A stretch of DNA of 64,000 nt from an uncultured Prevotellaceae bacterium (lineage in GTDB: Bacteria > Bacteroidota > Bacteroidia > Bacteroidales > Bacteroidaceae). The stretch covers positions 1 through 64,000 of the forward strand of contig CADCDK010000028.1 in assembly GCA_902800185.1 (NCBI GenBank). Direction: 5' to 3'. The notes below the pieces were generated by a model. It made no database searches and was not told the origin of the DNA. It saw nothing but the letters and a program-made list of their open reading frames with translations. Positions 8,827 to 18,400 of the stretch are shown here, piece after piece. The position numbers and the translations under genes were made by a program. Position 1 is the first letter of the stretch; each line of letters opens with the position of its first letter.

Positions 8827-9042
8827 TTATTTCTCTTGATTGAATTCTTCCTGTCTCACCAACTCCTGCACAGGTACTTCAAGCGCATTGGCTATTGCAA
8901 TGAGAGCTTCAAGGCTTGGCTGGGTGGTATTGGTGACCCACTTGGACACAGTGGCAGGATCTTTTCCGAGTTTATCGGACAGCCACTTGTTGTTTAGGTC
9001 ACGTTCAGCAAGAACGACTCTTATACGATTTAACTTTGCCAT
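8827..9042 (-). CDS. XRE-family helix-turn-helix regulator
   Basis: The 71-aa protein is almost entirely a Cro/C1-type HTH: NKWLSDKLGKDPATVSKWVT followed by PSLEALIAIANALEVPVQEL. The frame is open upstream to 9108, but the -7 box at 9066-9073 lies inside that extension, so translation must begin at MAKLNRIRV (ATG 9042). It is the first gene of the minus-strand defence island and probably controls it, in the manner of restriction-modification C proteins. A 6-bp inverted repeat around the predicted transcription start is a candidate binding site. Confidence 0.85.
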   Translation of the reverse strand: MAKLNRIRVVLAERDLNNKWLSDKLGKDPATVSKWVTNTTQPSLEALIAIANALEVPVQELVRQEEFNQEK

Positions 9043-9052
9043 GATAGATTTC

Positions 9053-9067
9053 TGTTGTTTGACAACA
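9053..9067. promoter_or_regulatory. Candidate XRE operator
   Basis: The inverted repeat TGTTGT-TTG-ACAACA sits at the predicted transcription start, immediately downstream of the -7 box. Binding there by the XRE protein would give autoregulation. This is inference from position and symmetry only. Confidence 0.35.
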
Positions 9068-9073
9068 AAGTTA
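9066..9073 (-). promoter_or_regulatory. -7 promoter box of the defence island
   Basis: On the minus strand this reads TAACTTTG, matching the Bacteroidetes -7 consensus TAnnTTTG, 23 bases upstream of the XRE start codon. Confidence 0.65.
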
Positions 9074-9452
9074 CAAAAATTAATCGAAACAAATGCTGAT
9101 ATGTTCAAAAAACTCTATAAATAAACCATAATTTGATTAAAAGACCAATCTTTTGATGGATTGGTGCCCCCAATCATGCGTATGTTAATATAATGTGTAT
9201 CATTTTTACGATTTAAGTTCATAATTTGCGAGAAGACAGCGAAAGCCGCATAAATGAACTTAAGAAAGCTTTACAAAAAGCAAACAGAATCCCTACGTTT
9301 CCTTTCTTTTTGTCAAACAAAACAGACGATTCAAACCAACATGAACCACCAAAACCATGAAAACCCATTTCTGCGAAATGAAAAACCCCGTTTCGCTAAA
9401 AAACCTCTATCTCCCTCTGCCTCCAAAGTTAAAAATGATCTTCCCTGTTTTT

Positions 9453-9576
9453 CTTCTCGAAAGTTTCTGCACCGTGTGCGTTGTTCTGCTGTCGCCAGGA
9501 AGTTTGTGGAAAGTCCACTTTCCCCATCTTCCTGCGCAACAGAGCAGGTTCTTGAGAACAAGAAGCTTTCGAGAAG
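9453..9576. repeat. 124-bp element bounded by 16-bp inverted repeats
   Basis: The left arm 9453-9468 (CTTCTCGAAAGTTTCT) and the right arm 9561-9576 (AGAAGCTTTCGAGAAG) are reverse complements apart from one G-T wobble. Inside lies a small palindrome (GTGGAAAGTCCAC) and a CCTGC/GCAGG pair. It could be a non-autonomous mobile element, or DNA for a folded RNA. Confidence 0.45.
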
Positions 9577-9608
9577 TATTTTTGAGGTTTTGGTTTAGAA
9601 CAGTTTGA

Positions 9609-9731
9609 GCAACGCGGAGCCTTTTCCCCTTGCGTTCCGATGCAAAACTCAGGTTTTTCTTTACAAACTGTCAGTACCAAGTGGGTTGGTACTGACAGTT
9701 CCAAGTTTTGAACACTTGCTGGTACTGAGAA
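9609..9731. repeat. Dispersed intergenic repeat, copy 1
   Basis: About 120 bases here match 57560-57681 closely: both run from GCAACGC through GATGCAAAACTCAGG, a hairpin built on CAGTACCAA-GTGGG-TTGGTACTG, and end at CACTTGCTGGTACTGAGAA. In this copy the hairpin stem is 15 bp (9666-9680 with 9686-9700) with a 5-base loop. Both copies are intergenic, which suggests a REP-like or MITE-like family. Confidence 0.75.
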
Positions 9732-9834
9732 TTCCACTCAGTGGTACTCACGCTACCACGGGCAGGTAACAAGGCTACCGCTTAGTGGAATCGATGCTGT
9801 TTATGGCAATCCTCATGCAATTTATGTGTTTTAT

Positions 9835-9866
9835 TTTGATTATTTAGGCGGAAATCCATATCTTTG
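9835..9866 (+). promoter_or_regulatory. Promoter of the AlkD-like gene
   Basis: TTTG at 9835-9838 and TATCTTTG at 9859-9866 are separated by 20 bases, a good match to the Bacteroidetes -33/-7 pattern, 38 bases before the start codon. Confidence 0.75.
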
Positions 9867-9904
9867 CAACGTTCTCGAGGAGATGAAGTAAATCTTGATA
9901 TAGG

Positions 9905-10675
9905 ATGACAACAGCAAGGGAGATTATTGATTATATGGAGTCGCTGCGGGACGATGAGCAGCGTCGGGTACTGATGAGGTTCTTCAAGACAGAGCCAGGG
10001 GATTATGGCTATGGCGATGAGTTCCTGGGGTTGAAGGTACCTCAGACACGGGAGGTTGTCAAGAAAGCAAAGGATGTTCCGCTCGATGAAATCCCGGAAT
10101 TGCTCATGTCGAAGTGGCATGAGGTCAGGCTCTGCGGACTTCTGTTATTGGTATCGAAGTTTGAACGGTTGGCAACGAAGCGACTCACGGATGAGGAAAA
10201 GGCCATCCGGGAAAGGGACGAGATTCTTTTGCTTTATTTGAAATACGCGGAACAGGCTAACAACTGGGATTTGGTGGACTTGTCTGCTCCTAAGATTTTA
10301 GGGCATTGGCTGCTATTGCCCACATACCTCGGAGATGGAACGGACGATTGTAAACGGCAGGTGCTTGATGAACTCGCACAAAGTCAATGTCTTTGGAAGC
10401 AACGTATGAGTATTGTCTGCACATGGAAGACCTCACAGCAAGGCAATCCGCTGTGGTGTCTTCGATATGCTGAGATTCATCTGCGTCACCCGCACGACCT
10501 GATGCACAAGGCCGTCGGGTGGATGCTACGCGAGATGGGTTCCCGTGTGTCGATGGACTTGCTGCGTGATTTCCTGCGTCAGCATGCTCATGAGATGTCC
10601 CGTACCACCCTTCGCTATGCCATTGAGAAGATGGATGAGGCGGAGCGAAGGCGGTGGATGAGCGAGTCCAAGTGA
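9905..10675 (+). CDS. DNA alkylation repair protein, AlkD-like glycosylase
   Basis: The 256-aa protein shows the AlkD/HEAT-repeat family pattern: FFKTEPGDYGYGDEFLG and LKVPQTREVVKK near the N-terminus, then EQANNWDLVDLSAPKILG in the middle, where the Trp and Asp of the lesion-binding groove are conserved. AlkD enzymes excise positively charged alkylated bases such as N3-methyladenine and N7-methylguanine without flipping the base. Length is in the usual range. It stands alone, with its own promoter upstream and the convergent GH27 gene ending 8 bases downstream. Confidence 0.9.
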   Translation: MTTAREIIDYMESLRDDEQRRVLMRFFKTEPGDYGYGDEFLGLKVPQTREVVKKAKDVPLDEIPELLMSKWHEVRLCGLLLLVSKFERLATKRLTDEEKAIRERDEILLLYLKYAEQANNWDLVDLSAPKILGHWLLLPTYLGDGTDDCKRQVLDELAQSQCLWKQRMSIVCTWKTSQQGNPLWCLRYAEIHLRHPHDLMHKAVGWMLREMGSRVSMDLLRDFLRQHAHEMSRTTLRYAIEKMDEAERRRWMSESK

Positions 10676-10683
10676 ATAGCAGT

Positions 10684-12258
10684 CTATTTGATTTCCATTC
10701 GGTCTATGTCGGGCATCCAGGCCGAGTTGTTGTAGAGCCTGATGACGTTTCGACCTTTCTTCAGGTTGACGTCTATCTTCGCAGTCAGAGGTTGGTGCCA
10801 GTCGTTGCTGCCTACGGTTAGCGTACCGACATGCTGTCCGTTCACTTCTACTTCCATGTTCCGTTCCTCACCGCTGAAACAGGTGATGACCAGTTGGCGC
10901 TTGCCGGCTTTGTCGATGTCAACCTGTTGCCATTGCAGGTCGTTGTCGGCACGCATGCCGAGGAATTTCGCCATGTAGCCGCCGCAGGCATTTGCATCGG
11001 CAGAATAGATGGCCGTTATCTTCGCTTGGTTGTTGCTCAGCTCTTGGTAGGCTGAGAGCCATGCCGTCTCTGCTTCGTAGATGCGACGTTCCAGGCGTTT
11101 CTTTCCTTTGGCACGGAAAATCTTGGTGCCGTGGGCGGGGATGTTGAGGCTGACAGGTCCTTGGTCGTAGAGGAAGTCCGCCTGTAGCAGGCAGTCGTAC
11201 AGTTGTACGGGCCCACCGAGGTCAACGCTCTTGAAGTCGAGTTTGACGGTCTGCTCTTCGTCGCTGGGGTTATAGACGGCAATGGCGCGCTCTTTGCCGT
11301 GCAGTTGCTTGATGTCCTTCACGAGGATAAAGCACTCTCCCTGCTTTTCTGCCACGTATGCCTGCAGGTGGAGCGGGTCTTGGTTCAGTGCGATAAGATC
11401 GCTGTTGCAGAGCAGTTTCAGCGACTGCGGCTTGATATGCGCCATGTCGCAGCCGATGAGCAGTGGTGAGGACATGATGCACCACATGCCAAAATGGGTC
11501 TCGTCCTCAATCTGTGACATCGAGCGTCCCACCTCCAGCATGTCCATGTCGTTGTAATGCCCATCATGACAGTAGGCGGAAAGGTAGAGGTTCTCGGCAA
11601 GAATGCCCTTGACGCTCTTCCATGCGTCATAGATGTCGCCCGTCGTGCGCCAAGAGTCGCACACGTCTGCCACCCAGTTGCCCGGGTATGCCCATCGGCA
11701 GATATTAAACACCACGTCTTTCTTGCCGCAGTTCTTGATGGCATTGGAAATCTTGGTGTATTGCTCCTGCTCGTCCAGGTTCATGTGTCTGCCGCCGCAA
11801 TAGTCCACCTTGATGAAATCGAAGTCCCAGTCCTTGAAATACAGCTGGCAGTCCTCTTCCTCGTGGCCGGCAAAGCCCACGCCTATGCCCCACGGATGGC
11901 GGTTCTCGGAGCCGCAGGTATTGTCGCCTCCGTCGCTGTAGATACCTGCTTTCAGCCCAAGGCTGTGGATGTAGTCCACGAGTGGACGCATGCCGTTGGG
12001 GAACAGCTTCGTGTTCAGACGCAGGTGTCCGTCGGCCCCACGTCCGTCCCAGTAGCCGTCGTCGATGTTCACGTACTTGTAGCCCGCTGCCTGCAATCCG
12101 CTTTGGTGCATGGCGTCGGCCTGTCCTTTGATGAGCTCCTCGTTGATGTTGAGGGCAAATGTGTTCCACGAGCTCCATCCCATGGTGGGGGTGCGCTGGG
12201 CGTTGGATGCTAAAGAGCATGTCAGTAGCAGGAGTAGAAAAGAAATTCGGGTTCTCAT
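10684..12258 (-). CDS. Secreted GH27 alpha-galactosidase with C-terminal carbohydrate-binding module
   Basis: A signal peptide (MRTRISFLLLLLTCSLASNA) precedes a GH27 barrel starting TPTMGWSSWNTF. The nucleophile is D152 in FIKVDYCGG and the acid/base is D208 in SWRTTGDIYDAW, both intact. The usual GH27 signatures NIDDGYW and NQDPLHLQ are present. The last ~130 residues (YEAETAWLS...GRNVIRLYNNSAWMPDIDRMEIK) look like a CBM35/CBM6-type beta-sandwich. GH27 enzymes remove terminal alpha-galactose; some act on alpha-GalNAc or beta-L-arabinopyranose. It is divergent from the giant mucinase-like gene 237 bases away, so a role on host glycans (for example blood group B or alpha-Gal ends) is plausible, though plant galactosides are also possible. 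Confidence 0.92.
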   Translation of the reverse strand: MRTRISFLLLLLTCSLASNAQRTPTMGWSSWNTFALNINEELIKGQADAMHQSGLQAAGYKYVNIDDGYWDGRGADGHLRLNTKLFPNGMRPLVDYIHSLGLKAGIYSDGGDNTCGSENRHPWGIGVGFAGHEEEDCQLYFKDWDFDFIKVDYCGGRHMNLDEQEQYTKISNAIKNCGKKDVVFNICRWAYPGNWVADVCDSWRTTGDIYDAWKSVKGILAENLYLSAYCHDGHYNDMDMLEVGRSMSQIEDETHFGMWCIMSSPLLIGCDMAHIKPQSLKLLCNSDLIALNQDPLHLQAYVAEKQGECFILVKDIKQLHGKERAIAVYNPSDEEQTVKLDFKSVDLGGPVQLYDCLLQADFLYDQGPVSLNIPAHGTKIFRAKGKKRLERRIYEAETAWLSAYQELSNNQAKITAIYSADANACGGYMAKFLGMRADNDLQWQQVDIDKAGKRQLVITCFSGEERNMEVEVNGQHVGTLTVGSNDWHQPLTAKIDVNLKKGRNVIRLYNNSAWMPDIDRMEIK

Positions 12259-12296
12259 ATTAGTTTTTGTTTGTCAATTAGAATTTTATGATGAAG

Positions 12297-12304
12297 CAAA
12301 GGTA
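12297..12304 (-). promoter_or_regulatory. -7 promoter box of the GH27 gene
   Basis: The minus strand reads TACCTTTG, 38 bases upstream of the GH27 ATG, matching TAnnTTTG. No clear -33 TTTG at the right spacing was found. Confidence 0.55.
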
Positions 12305-12390
12305 AAGATTTTTTTCGATATGGTGAAGTTCAAGACGTTAAAGAAGTTAAACCCCGTTGAAATTGTTAAAATTCAAGTTTGTGCCCCAAC

Positions 12391-12425
12391 TTTTTTGTGA
12401 GAATGAAAGATTATCCGTACCTTTG
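12391..12425 (+). promoter_or_regulatory. Promoter of the 3370-aa giant gene
   Basis: TTTTTTG at 12391-12397 and TACCTTTG at 12418-12425 are 20 bases apart, a full Bacteroidetes -33/-7 pair, leaving a ~65-base leader. Confidence 0.75.
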
Positions 12426-12495
12426 TGGCGGTGTATGCACTTGCGTGTGTAATCCCCCTACTAACTAAATTCGTAAAAACCAAAACAATTTTGAT

Positions 12496-15400
12496 ATGAA
12501 ACAGAAGTATTTATTTCTCCTGATGAGTCTGCTATTCTTGCTAAGCGGAGTGCAGACATCTCAAGCAACAATCACGACGGGTTACTATCGTGTTGTGAGC
12601 TACAATGGTAAGTATCTCACAGAGAACACCAACAACCACTCACTCGTCTGCTCAGACCTGGTAGAGGGTAATTACTCTCAAGTGTGGTATCTGGCGGCTG
12701 ATGGGGGTACGAATGTGTCCATTAAGAATGCGCTAACAGATCGGTATATCTATTGGATAGATGATGATGGCCATTTTTATACGGATCCCTCTACTCGTAA
12801 CTTCACCGTTGGAGAAAACAACGACGTATTCACATTCCATATAGAGTGGGAATATGTCGGGCTTCATTGTGATGATAATCAGAATGTTGTATATTATAGT
12901 ATTTCTGAGGCAAAGTCAAAATGGACTTTAGAGCCTGTGACAGTTGACGACGCTGCTTTGACCGCTCAGAAGAACGCAACGAGCGAGGCTTCAACATCCG
13001 ATCTGCTCAAGGTGTTTACCTCAACTGCATGTACGGAGCTCAAGAGCGGATACAACGAGGGCGACCTTGCCGCGCTCCCTGCATCGGTACAGGCTCTCGC
13101 CACCAAGATCAATAACAACTCGTGGGCAACCTATGCTGGGTGGACTAAGACGGAGAAGTCTTTCCGCATTGCTGACTATAAGGCATACAGTAGTCACACC
13201 CGCTGGGCCAATATCCTGAACTTCGACTACAGTTTCGGTCGCCTGACCAATCCTACGGGTATCTATGTAGAGGCAGGCGACTACATTCAGGTTTATGTCG
13301 GTGCTATACCCAGTGGAGAAACCGTTAAGCTCGAAGTGGCTGGCGCAGGGCAGAGCAGTGGTTCCGTTTATACTCTTCATGAGGGTATGAATACGCTGCT
13401 GATGGCTGCCGCCGGTAACTGTTTCGTCAATTACGAAGTAGATAACACCACCAATGGTGGTACGCCTTACAAGGCCCTTTCCACCTATGCCGATGTCACC
13501 GTTCACATTGAGGGCGGTACCGTGCAGGGCTATCTCGACCTTACCAAAGGCGATACGAATTTTGACTGGGCTGCCATGAAAGCATATCTGTTCAAGAAGG
13601 CTGCGATATGTCTGAAGAGCCAGACCCACGTGTTTAATATTCATAAGGACAGGCTTGTGTCAGCTATCGGTGCTGATGACAAGGTGGTGGAGATGATGAC
13701 TGCGTGGCAGCAGGTGGCAGAGTTGGAAGACCGCTTGATTGCCCGTGAGGATTTTGACGACTATTGCAACAACACGTTCAGTGTTACCACGCTGGACGGC
13801 AGCGGCAATCCCCATGCAAAAGGTTACGGAACCTATTACCATGAAGGTGGCGACGGTGTCTTAAATGTCGATCAGCTCATGCAATATATGGGCGGCTTGT
13901 GGACCATCGCTCACGAACAGGGACACAACCGTCAGAAGCTCATCAAGATGGCCGGCACCACGGAAATCTCCAACAATATGTTCTCCAATGCAATACTTGA
14001 TTGGCAGGGACGTTTTACTTCTCGTGTGAACAACATTCAGGATTCCTATAACCGTTGGCAGCAGGGTCTTTCATGGCCAGAGCGTCTCGCCAACGATGGT
14101 ACCTGGGAATGCTTACACCTGTACACCCAGCTCTATCAGTACTTCCATCAGGCTGGATTCAATACAGACTTCTATCCGAATCTCTTCCGCGCCTTGCGCA
14201 CAGACCCGATGGTCATCCATGGTGAAGACCAGTTCACGTATGCCAGTGAGGACTATCTGAAGTTCTACAAAAAGTGTTGTGATGTGAGTGGTCTCGATCT
14301 CACAGAGTTCTTCGAGGTCTATGGCTTCTTCACACTGCCGCCAGCTCAGGAGTCAAAGACACTGGGAGGTATCACCACAACATCCTATTACACCGTTCCC
14401 GACTACACCACGTCATACGTATATGTGACTCAGGAGATGATCAACGAGGTCAAGGCATACGTGGCAGCTAAGAACTATCCCAAGTGCAACCTCATCTTTA
14501 TTGAAGATCGCGTCACAGCTCCCCTTGCCACCTATGAAGGACATACCGATGGCGAGAAGCGCCAGCTTGGACAGCAGGACAACGTGACAGCATTCGGTCA
14601 GGTGGGTGAGACGGGACAGTACACGACCTTCGGTGACGAGTGCTCCGCCTATACCTATCAGGTGGGCGACAATTATGTCACCATGACGGGTACAGGTGCC
14701 GTGGGCTTCAAAGTGTATGACAGCACAGGCAAGCTCCGTGGTGTCTATAACACCTATCATTTCACTTTGCCCGATGGCATCGGAACAGGCTATACCATCA
14801 AGGCTGCCGCTGGCAATGGTACCGATGTGGATGCCACTCTTGATGCCAGCGAAACATGGTACTACATCCAAATGCAGAACGGTGGTGGCGTACTCGCCTC
14901 GCAAGGTGAGGGAAACCTCCTCATCACAGCCGAGGTGCAGAAAGCCCAGAAAGATGCGCAGCTCTGGAAAAAAATTGCCACTGATGAGAACCACTTCATG
15001 CTGGTAACCCGTGGTGGTCAGACCATGTACTATGATAGTTCTGCCAGCAGATTCAAGACAACAGCAACGCCGACTGTCGGTTACGCCTTCCAGATTGTGG
15101 AGACAACCAACAGTACCTATTCCGGCTATGAGATTTATGTCGATGATCTTGGTAGCAGCAACGCCTATCTGAACCAGTGGGGTGGTGCCGGTATCGGCAA
15201 GCAACTGGGTTGCTGGAGTAAGGGTGATGCCAATAATCCCATGCGCTTCATCCCCGAGGATGAGATGATATTCAAAGACGTGAAGCCTTCTGCCATTGCC
15301 GAGGTGACGCTGTCTGGCACGACCTCATGGACACCCACCAACAAGCACACCCTCTGGTACACTCAGCCTGCCACAGTATGGATGACCAGTACCCTGCCCA

Positions 15401-18400
15401 TCGGTAATGGACAGTTCGGTGGCTGTATCATGGGTGGCGTGAAGCGCGACGAAGTGCAGTTCAACGACAAGACCCTCTGGTGGGGACATGTTGGAGACTT
15501 GGTTGCCAATGGCTCCTATGGAAGTTACGTGAACTTCGGTAACCTCTATATTACTTCTACCGATGAGGAGCTGACCGAGGCCACCAACTACCGTCGCTGG
15601 CTCGACATCGACGAGGCCCGTGCTGGTGTTGCCTACACCGCCAATGGTGTTGACTACAACCGTGAGTATATCTGCTCGAACCCCGACAAGGTGATTGCCA
15701 TTCGCTACACCGCATCGGAGACTGGCAAGATCAATGAGAATCTGATCCTGTTCAACCAGAATGGAGGCGAGCCCACCTATACCGTCGCTGACGGCGTGGG
15801 GCAGGCAGTCTTTACCGGAGCCATGAAACGCACGGGTACCACCAACGACGAGTCCTACTACTGTCAGATGAAGGTGGTTGCCACGGGCGGTACCATCACA
15901 GCCAATGAGGGCGGTATCAACGTGAGCGAAGCCGACGAGATGGTGATCTACCTCTTCGGTGGCACGAATTTCTCGCCCGACAATGATGACTATCTCTATC
16001 CAGCCGAGCAGTTGCCTGCCAATGTGCAGACACCTATTGCCGCCGCTGTCAGCAAAGGCTACGAGAGCATTCTTGCCGACCATGTGGCCGACTATAAGTC
16101 GCTCTACGACCGTTGTGCGCTGAACATTACTTCTGCTTCCAACAACGTTCCCACTCCGCAGCTCATCAGCAACTTCGCAGCTGACGATGCCAATAACCTC
16201 CTGTTGGAGGAGATGTATTTCTGCTACGGCCGCTACCTGATGATTGGTTCCAGCCGTGGAGTTGACCTGCCCAGCAACCTGCAGGGTATCTGGAATGACA
16301 ACAACTCACCGGGATGGAACTCCGACATCCATGCGAATATCAACGTGCAGATGAACTACTGGCCTGCCGAGGTGACGAACCTCAGCGAGCTGCACATGCC
16401 GTTCCTGAACTACATCAAGCGCGAGGCTTGCGACCGCTCACAGTGGCAGCGAAACGCAACGACCTATGCAGGACAAACGAAAGGTTGGACCCTCTCGACA
16501 GAGAACAACATCTACGGTTCAGGCTCCAACTGGATGAAGAACTATACCATTGCCAACGCCTGGTACTGCATGCACCTGTGGCAGCACTATCGCTACACGC
16601 TCGATACCGACTATCTGCGTGATGTCGCTCTGCCCGCCATGCGCTCTTGCTGTGAGTACTGGATGGAGCGTCTGGTGCTTGCCAGCGACGGCACCTACGA
16701 GTGTCCCAACGAATACTCGCCCGAACATGGCCCCGGCTCTGAGAATGCCACCGCACACTCCCAGCAGCTGGTTTGGGATCTCTTCAACAACACCCTGCAA
16801 GCCTACGAGGTGCTGAACATCACCAACGACGCAGCATTCCTGACCGACTTGCAGAACAAGTTCGCCAAGCTCGACAAGGGAACCGCCACGGAGGTTGTGA
16901 ATGGTCAGACTCTCCTGCGCGAGTGGAAGTACACCTCGCAGAACAATGTCAGCTCCTACAGCAACCACCGCCACCTGTCACACCTGATGGGACTCTATCC
17001 CGGTACACAGATTGCCGACGATGCCGATCCCATCATCTATCAGGCAGCCGTTAATTCTCTGAATGCCCGTGGCTACGAGGGAACGGGCTGGTCAATGGGT
17101 TGGAAGATCAACTGCCACGCCCGTGCCAAGGATGGCGACCGTTGCCAGAGCTTGTTGAAGACAGCTTTGCACATCCAGACCTATACTGGCAACAGCCAGG
17201 GTGGTGGTATCTATGAGAACCTGTGGGATGCCCACACGCCCTATCAGATCGATGGTAACTTCGGTGCTACCTCTGGTATGGCGGAGATGCTCCTCCAGAG
17301 CCATCAGGACAAGCTGGAGCTTCTGCCCGCCCTGCCTTCCATGTGGAATGAAGGTAGCGTAACGGGACTTCGTGCCATCGGTAACTTCACTGTTGACCTG
17401 GCTTGGAAGAATGGTGTTGCGACAACCGTTTCCATCACGTCAAACAGCGGACAGACAGCTGTTGTGAAGTACAAGAATGTTTCTGACAGATTCGACATCA
17501 CCTGTGATGGTCAAGCCGTTCAGTTCACCAAGATCAATAACAATGAGATTTCCTTCCCCACCGTTGCTGGTAAGACCTATCAGATGGTCGCTCCTGCAGC
17601 CGTTACCGTTGGAACTCAGGTGTCCTCCGAGGAAGCCATCGTCAGTGGTAAGGCATATATCCTAAAGACGGGTGCTGGACGCTACATCACAGACAATGGA
17701 ACCGACTATGATGTTCCCAATAGTGAGAATTCTTCTACCAAGGCCAGTGTTTATTTCCTCATCAAGAATGACGATGGCACTTGGAAGATCAAGAACTATT
17801 ACACCGGTAAGTACTGGGGTATTCCTGTATATGATACAGCTTTGACACCTGCGGAAGAGGCTTCTGCTGGCGCATGGTCGCTGAATTTCAGTAATGGTGT
17901 TGCCTATCCGTCTGCGCCCGATGCCAATAATACGGTACGGGGCATTGACCGTTCCAGTCAGAAGGTATGGGGATATAGTACAGGAACCAACATGAACCAT
18001 CAGGTCTATATCTACGAGATTCCTGACGTTTCCGTTCTCACCAGCCCCGTTAACATCACTTCGGGATGGTATCACATCAAGTGGGTAGATACCAACAATG
18101 ATACCAGTACAGACTATGCCGCAGCCGACGTAGCTGGTAAATATGTAAGGAACTATCCAACAGACATCACGGTTGACTCCCAACAATATCCTTTGTATTT
18201 GGGTGATGCACCGACGGATAACGATGCTGCTGCAGCTTCACTGGTGTATTTTGAAAAGTCTACTGGTGGTGGTAGTGGTGTTGAAGGTTATCTGCGTAGT
18301 GCCAATGGACATTATGTGACACCGACAGGAGCTGCCAGCGCGTCGGCATCAAGCCAGAACTATATTATCTACTTTAGCAAGAACAGCTATCCTAACAACT

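Larger units (their letters stand above)
9109..9834. other. Gene-free, strongly structured intergenic region
   Basis: About 730 bases separate the defence island from alkD. I see no convincing gene. It holds a small hairpin (ACCAATC/GATTGGT, 9144-9150 and 9159-9165), a 16-bp inverted repeat spanning 9453-9576, the dispersed repeat at 9609-9731 and a further long hairpin at 9731-9792 (ATTCCACT...AGTGGAAT with inner GGTA/TACC). Open frames exist here on both strands but have low-complexity, unfamily-like products. Confidence 0.6.

Noticed and set aside
9254-9598. Open frame of 114 codons, plus strand, in the intergenic region
   Set aside because: Low-complexity product rich in Lys, Ser and Pro, overlapped by the inverted-repeat element, with open frames on the other strand as well; no family resemblance and no nearby promoter match.
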